Shown here one piece after another: positions 16,227 to 24,240 of a DNA stretch of 45,143 bases (positions are counted from its first letter, which is position 1; each line of letters starts with the position of its first letter). The notes below the pieces were generated by a model, which saw only the letters and a list, made by a program, of their open reading frames with translations, was not told the origin of the DNA and did not search any database. The DNA is from an uncultured Collinsella sp. (GTDB lineage Bacteria > Actinomycetota > Coriobacteriia > Coriobacteriales > Coriobacteriaceae). The stretch spans positions 1 to 45,143 of the forward strand of contig UQHQ01000014.1 in NCBI GenBank assembly GCA_900540945.1, written 5' to 3'. A program made the position numbers and the translations under genes.

Positions 16227-17075
16227 TTACGCCGCCGCGAACACTCCCAAGCCCGTTCCGATGATGCAGATCGCGAAGATACCAATAATAATCCAAATGG
16301 TCTTGACACCCTTTTTGTACAGGGCAACGCAAGCGAACGTTGCCAGCAAGGGCAGCAGGCCGGGGAAGATCGAATCGAACAGATCCTGCAGGACAATCTC
16401 CGAACCACCCACATCAAAGGTCAAAGCAGTGGACAGTGAGACCTGCGCCGCAATCATCGCGCCAATGACGGTCATTCCGAGGACACCGGCAGCATGCGTC
16501 ATGCGAGACATAAGGTTGTTCTCTTCGGACTGCTGCAGGAACTTGGTTCCCAGGTCGTATCCCAGATGGGCGGCGACGATACGCGTTGCAAAGTTAATCA
16601 CGGAGTAGATGAGCGCATACACGATGGGGCCGAGCGGGTTGCCCGTCGACGCGATGCCAATACCAATGCCGGCGGCGACCACGCGGAACGTACCCCAGTA
16701 GAACGAATCGCCGATGCCGGAAAGCGGTCCCATGAGGCCGACCTTCATGGCGTTAATCGAGGACGTGTCGAAGTTCTTATCGGCAGCCGCCTGCTCTTCC
16801 ATCGAAACCGTTAGGCCGGCTACAAACGGAAGCACATGAGGCGTGATGTTAAAGAACTCGGTATGGCGATCAAGCGCCGCATAGTAATCGTCGTCGTTGG
16901 GATAGATCTTTCGCAGGGGCTTCTGAATGGTGTACATGAAGCCCATTGCCATCATCTTGTCGTACGACTGCGAGCACTGGCTCGTAAACTGGCGAAGGAA
17001 CATGCTCCGATACATATCGGGGCTCATAATCGCGTCCTTCTTGGCCTCTTTGAGATCGGTGTTCTGGGTAGCCAT
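16227..17075 (-). CDS. PTS mannose/fructose/sorbose-family IID component
   Basis: 282 residues, usual length for IID. Cytoplasmic N-terminal half with RQFTSQCSQSYDKMMAMGF and the hallmark LMGPLSGIGDSFYWGTFR (about 114-132). C-terminal membrane helices follow, ending IIGIFAICIIGTGLGVFAAA. IID works with IIC as the mannose-family sugar channel; phosphate comes from IIA/IIB proteins. The start overlaps the IIC stop (TAATG), so the pair is coupled. No IIA or IIB gene is nearby; they would have to be supplied from elsewhere, for example by the IIAB at 38039. Confidence 0.94.
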   Translation of the reverse strand: MATQNTDLKEAKKDAIMSPDMYRSMFLRQFTSQCSQSYDKMMAMGFMYTIQKPLRKIYPNDDDYYAALDRHTEFFNITPHVLPFVAGLTVSMEEQAAADKNFDTSSINAMKVGLMGPLSGIGDSFYWGTFRVVAAGIGIGIASTGNPLGPIVYALIYSVINFATRIVAAHLGYDLGTKFLQQSEENNLMSRMTHAAGVLGMTVIGAMIAAQVSLSTALTFDVGGSEIVLQDLFDSIFPGLLPLLATFACVALYKKGVKTIWIIIGIFAICIIGTGLGVFAAA

Positions 17076-17809
17076 TAGAAGTCCTCCTCTTCATCCTCGG
17101 CAACCGCCTGCGGACCGGCCGAGCCCTCGCGGAAGGCCAGGAGCAGCGCGACGCAGATAGCGGCAGCGGCAACACCGACAACGTCCATCTTGAGGTAGAT
17201 GACCATAATGAATCCCAGGAACAGCCAGGGAAGAAGCTTGTTGTCGCCCATGGTCCTAATAAGAAGTGCGAAGCCGATGCAGACCATGACGCCGGATGCA
17301 ACGTTGAGGCCGTCCATCACAAACTGCGGAATCGCGTTGAGCGCATTGTTGATGAGGTCGGCACCAAAGAACAGCGAGCAAAACACCAGCAGTGCAGACG
17401 GAATGCCAATCGACAACGGCACGACGGTCAGATGGTACAGGTTCGCCTTGGCAAGATCGCGATTTGCCAGAGCGGTCTCAATCTTCTTGCAGGCAAAGGC
17501 GCCCGGAACGGCGTAGCAGAAGTTGCGCCACACCTGAAGGAAGACGGAGACAGGAAGGGCGAGCGCGACGGCAGTTGCCGTGCCCGTACCCGTAATGACG
17601 GCAAACGCGCAGCCAAGCACGCCGGAGGCATAGACCTCGGGAGGAACCGCCGCGCCGACCATGATGGCACCCATGAACATGGACTCCAAAGCAGCGCCGA
17701 CGATAACGCCCTGCTGGACATCGCCAAGGATCAAGCCGACAAACAGGCTCGTAAACAGCGGACGACCAAGCATCGTAATGCCAAATGCTTGCTCGTCCAC
17801 AGACGCCAT
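17075..17809 (-). pseudogene. PTS mannose-family IIC component, 5' end apparently damaged
   Basis: 244 residues from the ATG at 17809, with hydrophobic helices and the family core RPLFTSLFVGLILGD, and a charged tail. IIC proteins normally have a first membrane helix of about 18 residues before this point, as does the intact IIC at 37208. Here that helix (AAQYLLVALVAL) is encoded in another frame just upstream (about 17812-17850). It joins if one base is restored near 17809, but that frame has no usual start codon and no ribosome site. Either a decayed gene or a sequence error; a functional short protein from the ATG is less likely. Followed by IID with a stop/start overlap. Confidence 0.7.
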
Positions 17810-17868
17810 AATGCGACCAGCGCAACTAGGAGGTACTGGGCAGCTATTCTGATTAACCCCAGAAATAA

Positions 17869-17907
17869 GCCTGCAGGCGAGACGTTCAGAACAGCTCGCC
17901 TGCAGGC
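17869..17907 (-). terminator. Terminator after SIS deglycase 1
   Basis: 13-bp perfect arms GCCTGCAGGCGAG / CTCGCCTGCAGGC, 21 bases after the SIS stop codon. It separates the SIS gene from the PTS pair. Confidence 0.75.
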
Positions 17908-17928
17908 AACAGCAGCAATTTGAAAGGA

Positions 17929-18963
17929 TTAGTAGTTCATCTGGTGATAGTAGCGACGCGTGGTGAGCGGGTGGTTGCGGACGTGCTCGAGATGGCAGCT
18001 CAGGCGCTCGGTGATGGTGTAGGTGACCATCGGGGAGACGATCTTGCGGAACTCGGGGTCGCTGAACGGCAGCTCGACCTCGGCGGTGTCGAACTTGTTC
18101 ACGCGGACGTTGACGCCCTTCTCGTCGGCGAGCATGTGGGTGAAGTTGTCCACGCGGTCCATGAGCTTGCGGGTGTCGTCCTCGCCGTAGAGCATGATGA
18201 GGCTCGTGCCCTCCTCGCACAGCTCGATGGTGCCGTGGAAGAACTCGGCGGCGTGGATGGACTTGGTCTTGATCCACTGCATCTCCTCGAGGATGCACAT
18301 GGCGTAGTCGTAGGCCTCACCCCAGAGCATGCCGGAGCCGATCACCATGTGGTAATCGATGTCCTTGAAGTCCTCGGCCATGGCGGCGCAGCGCTCGTCC
18401 TGGGCGTCCTTGGCCTTGATGAGGTACGGGGCGATGTTGCCGAACTCCTCCATGAAGGTGTCGTACTTGGGGAAGGCGCCGGCGTTCTTGAGGAAGCGGG
18501 CGACCAGCGTGATCTGGTAGGTGTAGATGGCCTCGCACAGGACGTCGTCCTCGGCGAAGCTGAAGAACTTGTAGTCGGCGTACTCGGTGGCCGGGGTGTT
18601 GTCGTTGGAGACGTACATCAGCGTGCGGGCGCCCTGCTCCTGGCAGAACTTGGCGGCCTCGATGATCTCGGGGGTGGTGCCGGTGCGGGTGGAGAAGACG
18701 CAGACCGAGTCCTTGTTGAAGGTCTTGGGCGGGCATGCGAGGAACTCGGCGGCGATCTCGCAGTGGACGTCGACGTCGGCCGTGGTGGTCTCGACCCAGT
18801 ACTTCATCGGGAGCGTGTGGGCCCAGGTGCCGCCGCAGCCGATGAAGAAGATGTTGGAATAGCCCTGCTCGCAGACCTTGTCCACGGCGGCCTCAATCTG
18901 AGGACGGAGAGCGAGGGCATCGCTCACAACCTTCTCGTAACGAGGCTCATCGAAATTGAACAT
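17929..18963 (-). CDS. SIS-domain sugar-phosphate deglycase/isomerase 1 (FrlB/GfrF-like)
   Basis: 344 residues from the ATG at 18963 (GAAGGG upstream). Two SIS domains: the first begins FFIGCGGTWAHTLPMKY and has the phosphate-binding STRTGTTPE (about 117-125), the second includes VIGSGMLWGEAYDYAM. The active-site block AAEFFHGTIE near residue 245 and the C-terminus RRYYHQMNY are shared with the three other SIS proteins here. FrlB-type enzymes split fructoselysine 6-phosphate or related Amadori products into an amino acid and glucose 6-phosphate. The neighbouring PTS pair fits uptake with phosphorylation. The true substrate is unknown; glucosamine-6-P-type chemistry is an alternative. Confidence 0.85.
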   Translation of the reverse strand: MFNFDEPRYEKVVSDALALRPQIEAAVDKVCEQGYSNIFFIGCGGTWAHTLPMKYWVETTTADVDVHCEIAAEFLACPPKTFNKDSVCVFSTRTGTTPEIIEAAKFCQEQGARTLMYVSNDNTPATEYADYKFFSFAEDDVLCEAIYTYQITLVARFLKNAGAFPKYDTFMEEFGNIAPYLIKAKDAQDERCAAMAEDFKDIDYHMVIGSGMLWGEAYDYAMCILEEMQWIKTKSIHAAEFFHGTIELCEEGTSLIMLYGEDDTRKLMDRVDNFTHMLADEKGVNVRVNKFDTAEVELPFSDPEFRKIVSPMVTYTITERLSCHLEHVRNHPLTTRRYYHQMNY

Positions 18964-18988
18964 ATCTAATATCCCTTCGTTTAACCAA

Positions 18989-19025
18989 CCAAACAGCACT
19001 ATTAACAGCACTATTAATTGTTTGG
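18989..19025 (-). promoter_or_regulatory. Candidate operator upstream of SIS deglycase 1
   Basis: Tandem AACAGCACTATT (18992-19003 and 19004-19015) nested between CCAAACA (18989-18995) and TGTTTGG (19019-19025). It lies 26-62 bases before the start codon, where a repressor would act. Confidence 0.5.
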
Positions 19026-19063
19026 CTCTTTGCTGTACAGCCATCTTTCGTATACGCCTCTCG

Positions 19064-19170
19064 TCTATCTCTCATCTCACGGTTGGAGACGAAAGGTGTG
19101 CGGGAGTGGATAATTGGACGGCATTTGGGCCTGCGACGGATTATTTCGTCCGAAAATCCACGCTCATTTG
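19064..19170. repeat. Intergenic repeat remnants (ATCTCTC and GAGCGTGG families)
   Basis: CTATCTCTCATCTCAC is followed by GGAGTGGATAATTGGACGG and, inverted, CGTCCGAAAATCCACGCTC ending near 19167. These match families seen at 15851-16120 and at 24100, 25501 and 32101. The 339-bp divergent gap 18964-19302 otherwise holds only promoters. Confidence 0.5.
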
Positions 19171-19244
19171 GCGGGACACGCGGGGCCCATGCCAATCCAC
19201 CGGCATCGTCTTCAGTTCGCCGCAGAGCCGCGGCCCCATATGGG

Positions 19245-19250
19245 TATACT
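19245..19250 (+). promoter_or_regulatory. Putative -10 box of M16C peptidase gene
   Basis: TATACT 53 bases before the start codon; no good -35 at 17 bases. Confidence 0.4.
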
Positions 19251-19302
19251 CTCGAGGATTCGACTCGATTCGCCCCCGCTGGGGCGTCAAAGGAGACTGC
19301 AT

Positions 19303-22300
19303 ATGCCCACCACCTCAACCGACCCGCGCGCCGCTGCCGCCGCACTGCTGGTGCCTGGCACCACCTGCCACGGCTTTGCCGTCGAGCGCTGCGAGACCGT
19401 GCCCGAGCTCGATTCGGACGCCTACGTGCTGCGCCACACCGCCTCGGGCGCTCGCCTACTGTACCTGGCGTGCGACGACGAGAACAAGGCCTTTGCCATT
19501 GGCTTTAAGACGCCGCCGGCCGATTCCACCGGCGTGTTCCATATCCTTGAGCACTCGGTGCTGTGTGGATCGGCCAAGTTTCCCGTCAAGGAGCCATTCG
19601 TCGACCTGATCAAGAGCTCCATGCAGACGTTCCTCAACGCTATGACCTACCCCGACAAAACCATCTACCCCGTTGCCACCACCAACGAGCAGGATCTGTA
19701 CAACCTGATGGACGTGTACCTGGACGCGGTGTTCAACCCGGCCATCTACACCAAGCCCACCATTTTTGAGCAGGAGGGCTGGCACTACGAGCTGGACCTG
19801 CCGGAGAGCGTCGAGGGCGAGGGCGACGGCAGCTCCGCGAGCCTGCGCGAGGGCACGCTGCGCTATAACGGCGTGGTGTTCAACGAAATGAAGGGCGCAC
19901 TGTCCGACCCCATGAGTGTGCTGGACGATGCTGTTAACGCCGCACTCTATCCCGACACCGCCTATGCGCACGAGAGCGGCGGCGACCCACGCGCGATTCC
20001 CGCGCTCACCTACGAGCAGTTCCTGGATACGCACGCGCGCCACTACAATCCTTCCAACTCTTATATAACACTCTACGGCGACCTAGATATGGACCGCGCG
20101 CTGGCATTTTTGGACGAGCGCTATCTGTCGCAGCCGAGCGCCGCGAGCCGCCGCATGGACGCTGCCGTTGCCGCCGGCGAGGACCCGTCCGCGCTGGCGC
20201 CCAATCCGCTGGGCGTGCAGGCGCCCGTGACCTGCGAGTATAAGCGCGTCGAGATGGCCACCACGCCCGAGAACGCCCTGGTGGGCCTGGGCTTTGTGCT
20301 GGGCAGTGCGCTCGACCGCAAGCGCACGATCGCGGCGGACATCCTGTTCGAGGCGCTGCTGGGCTCCAACGAAGCACCGGTTAAGAAGGCCATTCTGGCC
20401 GCCGGCCTGGGCGGCAACGTGGTGAGCTACACCGCGGCCGAGAGCCTGCAGCCCTACGAGCTCATCATGCTGCAAAACGCACAGCCCGGCGTGGCGCGCG
20501 AGCTGCGTCGCGTGTTCCAGGACGCCTGCCGCGACCTGTGCGAGCATGGCGTTCCGCGCGAGCGCCTGGAGGCCATCATCAGCAGCAACGAGTACGACCT
20601 GCGCCAGCGCGACTATGGCATCGCCGACGGCGTGGCCATTGCGTGCGACGCGCTGAGCACCTGGCTCTACGATGACGACGCCGCGACGCTGGCACTCAAG
20701 TACGGCCCGGTGTACGAGGAGCTGCGTGGCGAGCTGGATGGCAGCTACTTTGAGGACCTGCTGCGCGAGCTGGTGCTGGAAAACGACCATATGGCGCTGG
20801 TCGAGCTGGTGCCGGTGGACGCCGCCGAGGGCGCAGAGGGTGCCGAGGCCGCCGAGCTAGCAGCCAAGCGCGACGCCATGACCAATGCCGAGCTGGCCGA
20901 CGTGGTCGAGCGCACGGCCGTGCTGCGTGCCGCACAGGAGGCCGAGGACACGCTCGAGGCCAAGGCCACGCTACCGCGCCTGCGCGTTTCCGACATTGGC
21001 GAGGCGCGCCCCGAGCCGCCGCTGGTCGTGGACACGACTGCGCCCATCCCCTGCCTGCGCCACGGCATCCCCACCAACCGTCTGGCCTACGCCATGCAGT
21101 ACTTCGACCTGAGCTGCGTCGCATTTGAGGACCTGCCCTATGTGACGCTGCTCTGCCGCCTGCTCAAACAGCTGCCCACGAGCGAGCACTCGGCCGAGGA
21201 GCTCGACAACGTGCTCGCCGGCAAGCTGGGCTTTTTGAGCTTTACGACCGAGGTCATGACCCAGCCCGACGTGGACGGCGTGCGTCCCTACCTGCTGGTG
21301 AGCGCCGGCGCCCTGTCCGAGAAGATCGATGCGCTAGCGAGCCTGCCGCGCGAGGTGTGGTCGAGCACGCTTTTGCTCGATGCCGACGCCGACCGCGTGC
21401 GCGACGTGCTCACGCAGATTCGCATTGGACTTGAGCAGGGCTTTATCAACAACGGTCACTCGGCGGCACTCGGTCGCGCGATGAGCTACAGCTCGCCCTC
21501 GGCCATGGTGCGCGAGCAGCTTTCGGGCGTGGACTTCTACCTGTTCCTGCGCGATCTGCTCGACCACTTTGACGAGCGACTGGATGACCTGCGCGCCAAA
21601 CTTGCCGAGCTGGCTGGCCGCATCTTTGTGGCCGATGGCTGCATGGCGAGCTTTACCGGCAGCGACGAGGACTTTAACGCATACTGGGCCGCCGCGGACG
21701 ATCTGGGGCTGGGCGCTGGAGACGGCGCCGATGCCGGCAGCGGCACGCTCGTGGTACCGGAGCCGCGCGACCGCCACGAGGCCTTTGTCATCCCCAGCGA
21801 CATCTGCTTTGCGGCAAGCGCGTGCGACCCGCGTCGCCTGGGCATCGACGTGACGGGCGCCTGGGCGGTTGCCGCCAACGCGCTCTCCTACGACTATCTG
21901 TGGAACGAGATCCGCGTGAAGGGCGGCGCGTACGGCTGCGGATTCCGCGCGGCAGGCGAGCGTCAGACGGCGTTCTACACCTACCGCGACCCGGCAATCG
22001 ACCCCTCGATTGAGCGCGTTGCGCGCGCAGGCGAATGGCTCGGCAGCTTTGAGCCCGACGAGGCCTCCTTTGAGGGCTTTATCGTGAGCTGCGTGAGCGG
22101 CATGGACGCGCCAGTGAAGCCGTACGCGCTCACCAAACGCCGCAACACGACCTACCTGGCCGGGCTCGATCCGCACGCACGCGAGGAGCGCCGCGCCCAG
22201 ATGCTCGCCGCCACGCCCGGTGAGCTGCGCTCGCTCGGCGCCGACGTGACGCGCATTGCGGCCGAGTCACCCACCTGCGTCTTTGGCGGCCGCGACGTCA

Positions 22301-22347
22301 TCGCCAAGAGCAACGCCGGCTTTAACGTCATCGACCTGATGGGCTAA
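19303..22347 (+). CDS. M16C zinc metallopeptidase (presequence protease / insulinase family)
   Basis: 1014 residues from the ATG at 19303, with AAAGGAG upstream; longer readings lack a ribosome site. The inverted zinc motif HxxEH is at 80-84 (HILEHSVLCGS), followed by MTYPDKTIYPVATTNEQD and the NLMDVYLDAVFNP block typical of PreP/SYM1-type enzymes. The four-domain clamshell length fits (about 970-1030). A C-terminal WNEIRVKGGAYGCGFR, the conserved R..GGAYG motif, is present. No signal peptide, so it probably degrades peptides in the cytoplasm. Monocistronic, with its own terminator. Codon use and GC are like the core genome. Confidence 0.95.
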   Translation: MPTTSTDPRAAAAALLVPGTTCHGFAVERCETVPELDSDAYVLRHTASGARLLYLACDDENKAFAIGFKTPPADSTGVFHILEHSVLCGSAKFPVKEPFVDLIKSSMQTFLNAMTYPDKTIYPVATTNEQDLYNLMDVYLDAVFNPAIYTKPTIFEQEGWHYELDLPESVEGEGDGSSASLREGTLRYNGVVFNEMKGALSDPMSVLDDAVNAALYPDTAYAHESGGDPRAIPALTYEQFLDTHARHYNPSNSYITLYGDLDMDRALAFLDERYLSQPSAASRRMDAAVAAGEDPSALAPNPLGVQAPVTCEYKRVEMATTPENALVGLGFVLGSALDRKRTIAADILFEALLGSNEAPVKKAILAAGLGGNVVSYTAAESLQPYELIMLQNAQPGVARELRRVFQDACRDLCEHGVPRERLEAIISSNEYDLRQRDYGIADGVAIACDALSTWLYDDDAATLALKYGPVYEELRGELDGSYFEDLLRELVLENDHMALVELVPVDAAEGAEGAEAAELAAKRDAMTNAELADVVERTAVLRAAQEAEDTLEAKATLPRLRVSDIGEARPEPPLVVDTTAPIPCLRHGIPTNRLAYAMQYFDLSCVAFEDLPYVTLLCRLLKQLPTSEHSAEELDNVLAGKLGFLSFTTEVMTQPDVDGVRPYLLVSAGALSEKIDALASLPREVWSSTLLLDADADRVRDVLTQIRIGLEQGFINNGHSAALGRAMSYSSPSAMVREQLSGVDFYLFLRDLLDHFDERLDDLRAKLAELAGRIFVADGCMASFTGSDEDFNAYWAAADDLGLGAGDGADAGSGTLVVPEPRDRHEAFVIPSDICFAASACDPRRLGIDVTGAWAVAANALSYDYLWNEIRVKGGAYGCGFRAAGERQTAFYTYRDPAIDPSIERVARAGEWLGSFEPDEASFEGFIVSCVSGMDAPVKPYALTKRRNTTYLAGLDPHAREERRAQMLAATPGELRSLGADVTRIAAESPTCVFGGRDVIAKSNAGFNVIDLMG

Positions 22348-22355
22348 CGCACAGC

Positions 22356-22400
22356 AAAGGTAGATTTTTGGGACATGCCTGAAAATCTACCTTTTCTTTT
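22356..22400 (+). terminator. Terminator of M16C peptidase gene
   Basis: AAAGGTAGATTTT / AAAATCTACCTTT, 13 bp perfect, followed by TCTTTT. Confidence 0.88.
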
Positions 22401-22440
22401 ACCGCTGCTTGGGCAGGGCAGCTCAGCCCGTCCCACCAGT

Positions 22441-22582
22441 TTGTCTAAATCTATAACATCTAGGCGGCAATATCGGCTCCAGATGTTACAGATCGAGACG
22501 TTTCCGAATGGCGCCGCCCCTTTGTCTCAATCTGTAACAGCTAGGCCCATTTTTGCCGAGTTACTGTTACAGATCGAGACAA
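22441..22582. repeat. Two tandem palindromic units (TTGTCTCAATCTGTAACA type)
   Basis: Unit 1 (22441-22500) and unit 2 (22522-22582) each begin TTGTCTxAATCTxTAACA and end xTGTTACAGATCGAGAC, so each can fold into a hairpin. Spacing 81 bases. No gene in 22348-22743 otherwise, except the hicAB promoter. Confidence 0.7.
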
Positions 22583-22654
22583 ACCGCCGCAGACACCCGC
22601 CCCACCAGCAAAACCCCCACAAAGGGGCAGGTGCCTTTACTTTGGTTCGAACAC

Positions 22655-22683
22655 TTGTTCTATACGTACACATGTTCTATAGT
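22655..22683 (+). promoter_or_regulatory. hicAB promoter
   Basis: TTGTTC (22655-22660), 17 bases, TATAGT (22678-22683). GTTCTATA occurs twice inside it. Confidence 0.65.
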
Positions 22684-22708
22684 AGGGGTGCTTGCATCGG
22701 ACTTAAAT

Positions 22709-22729
22709 TGCAACTAAGATATAGTTGCA
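22709..22729 (+). promoter_or_regulatory. Putative HicB operator
   Basis: TGCAACTA-AGATA-TAGTTGCA, perfect 8-bp arms, between the promoter and the hicA start. HicB antitoxins autorepress from such sites. Confidence 0.6.
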
Positions 22730-22743
22730 GAATGTGAGGCGGG

Positions 22744-23008
22744 ATGACTCGGACCGATAAACTCATCGCCCAACTGCTTAGCTGCCCTTCGACGTATCGG
22801 TATACCGATTTTTTTAAAAGTCATGGCTTCATATGGCTTTGAAATGGACAACAAAGGCAAGACATCCGGATCGCGCATTCGCTTCTACAGGCCATCAGAT
22901 GGCAGGATGTTCGTAATGCACGCGCCACATCCATCTGACGAATTGACGGCGGGGACCATTCGAAACATCGTTCGATTTCCGCAAGATGTCGGAGGTAGTC
23001 ATGAGTAA
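22744..23008 (+). pseudogene. hicA: HicA-type toxin, frameshifted in a T7 run
   Basis: The ATG at 22744 gives MTRTDKLIAQLLSCPSTYRY and then, after seven T (22809-22815), stops at 22842. Removing one T joins it to YTDFLKVMASYGFEMDNKG and on through KTSGSRIRFYRPSDGRMF to the stop at 23008, a full HicA mRNA-interferase of about 88 residues. The GKTSGSR form is that of the HicA subfamily with Arg instead of the common His. The end overlaps hicB by eight bases. It may be a dead toxin, a sequence error, or a toxin restored by slippage on the T7A4 tract. An internal start at 22823 would give only the C-terminal two thirds. Confidence 0.82.
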
Positions 23009-23330
23009 CGTTTTGGCATACAAGGGTTATTTCGCCCCAGTCGAGTTCGATGCCGAACAGCATGTGCTAACAGGTATGGTCACCGGCATTAGGGACGCAA
23101 TCGTATTTGAAGGCTCCACAGCTGAAGAGGTGGAGCAATGCTTCCACGACGCCGTCGACGATTACCTTGAGTTTTGCGCCGAGAAAGGCAAGGAACCCGA
23201 GCGGGCTTTTAAGGGCTCGTTCAACGTAAGAACGGGCTCTGAGCTCCACAAGCAAGCGGCGCTGGCAGCGGCAAAGAAGGGTGAGTCACTCAATAAGTTT
23301 GTGACTGAAGCAATCGCTGCGGCGTTATAG
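23001..23330 (+). CDS. hicB: HicB-type antitoxin
   Basis: 109 residues from the ATG at 23001, with GGAGGT upstream. The N-terminal domain is the partial RNase-H-like HicB fold (GYFAPVEFDAEQHVLTGMV and the FEGSTAEEVEQCFHDAVDDY block). The C-terminus is a ribbon-helix-helix DNA-binding segment (SELHKQAALAAAKKGESLNK) as in autoregulating HicB proteins. It neutralises HicA and likely represses its own operon through the palindrome at 22709. Intact although hicA is frameshifted. Confidence 0.92.
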   Translation: MSNVLAYKGYFAPVEFDAEQHVLTGMVTGIRDAIVFEGSTAEEVEQCFHDAVDDYLEFCAEKGKEPERAFKGSFNVRTGSELHKQAALAAAKKGESLNKFVTEAIAAAL

Positions 23331-23410
23331 CATTAACGCATAGGCCCAAACAACCACAAAGGGCGCAGCTCACAGGCATATTTGCGGTGGCTTTACTGCC
23401 CATATCGCGT

Positions 23411-23460
23411 TTGCCCAGATAAAACCTGCCAAAATAAACCTGTCCCTTTTTGGCAGGTTT
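23411..23460. repeat. TTGCCCAGATAAAACC palindromic repeat, copy 1
   Basis: AAACCTGCCAAAA ... TTTTTGGCAGGTTT, preceded by TTGCCCAGATA. The same element recurs at 33051-33097, 34357-34404 and 35037-35080. Here it ends 16 bases before a start codon. Confidence 0.8.
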
Positions 23461-23476
23461 GCTAGAGGAGGCTGGG

Positions 23477-24073
23477 ATGGACAAGGCTGAGTTGCGACGG
23501 GCGATGATTGCTCGGCGCGATGCTCTTGATTTAGATGTGCGGGCGGCGAAGTCTGCCGTTATCTGTGCGCGGCTGGTTGAGCTGTTGGATCGCTCGGATG
23601 CCGCGGCGCCGCACGCCGTTGCCGTCTATGCCGCGATGGGTTCCGAAGTCGATCCTGCCGCGTTTGCCGCAGCGGCCGCCAAACGCGGCTGGCGCGTGGC
23701 CTATCCGTGCATGTTCTCGGCAATTGATGCCGCAGCTTGTGGCCAGCGCATGTGCATGCGGGCAGTTGCCGCCGACGATGCGTCCGCGGCACCGTTTATC
23801 GCCCACCCCACGCGGGTCTTTGCGGCCGTGGACATCGACAACGACCGCTTCCCTATCGTGTCTGCCGAAGCTCTCGACATGGTCGTCGTGCCGCTCGTAG
23901 CCTTCGACCGCGCCGGCGCGCGCCTGGGCTACGGCGGCGGCTGCTATGATCGCTACCTGCTCACGCTCTCGCCCGCATGTCAAATCATCGGCATCGCCTT
24001 TGACGAGCAGCGTGTCGACCACGTTCCCACCGACGCCCACGACCTGCCGCTACTCCACATCATCAGCGCCTGA
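23477..24073 (+). CDS. 5-formyltetrahydrofolate cyclo-ligase
   Basis: 198 residues from the ATG at 23477 with GAGGAG before it. The enzyme converts 5-formyl-THF with ATP to 5,10-methenyl-THF and clears a folate inhibitor. The signature LGYGGGCYDRYL (about 154-165) with the conserved Gly-rich ATP/substrate loop, the AVYAAMGSEVDP start and the HPTRVF stretch are family features. Length is normal (about 190-200). A repeat hairpin abuts the ribosome site and may affect translation. Convergent with the next gene. Confidence 0.93.
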   Translation: MDKAELRRAMIARRDALDLDVRAAKSAVICARLVELLDRSDAAAPHAVAVYAAMGSEVDPAAFAAAAAKRGWRVAYPCMFSAIDAAACGQRMCMRAVAADDASAAPFIAHPTRVFAAVDIDNDRFPIVSAEALDMVVVPLVAFDRAGARLGYGGGCYDRYLLTLSPACQIIGIAFDEQRVDHVPTDAHDLPLLHIISA

Positions 24074-24099
24074 TCGCCGCTGTATCGCACCCGCAAGAT

Positions 24100-24163
24100 G
24101 AGCGTGGAAAATCTCCCACTTTGAGCCCCCTTACGAGCCAAAAGTGGGAGATTATCCACGCTC
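24100..24163. repeat. 64-bp GAGCGTGG palindrome, copy 1
   Basis: GAGCGTGGAAAATCTCCCAC faces GTGGGAGATTATCCACGCTC around a loop of about 18 bases. Two solo TTTCCACGCTCG tails follow up to about 24215. Same size and sequence as copies at 25501 and 32101. Confidence 0.88.
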
Positions 24164-24240
24164 AACCATTGCGCGTCCAGATTTCCACGCTCGTCCGTCC
24201 GGATTTCCACGCTCGTGCGGCTCAACGTCCTGCAACCGCC

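Noticed and set aside
17920..18969. A 349-codon plus-strand frame opposite SIS deglycase 1.
   Set aside because: Val/Leu/Gly/Asp-rich shadow of a motif-bearing gene; no ribosome site.
19114..19302. 63-codon N-terminal extension of the M16C peptidase.
   Set aside because: It crosses the promoter and repeat remnants and does not look like a signal peptide; the ATG at 19303 has AAAGGAG.
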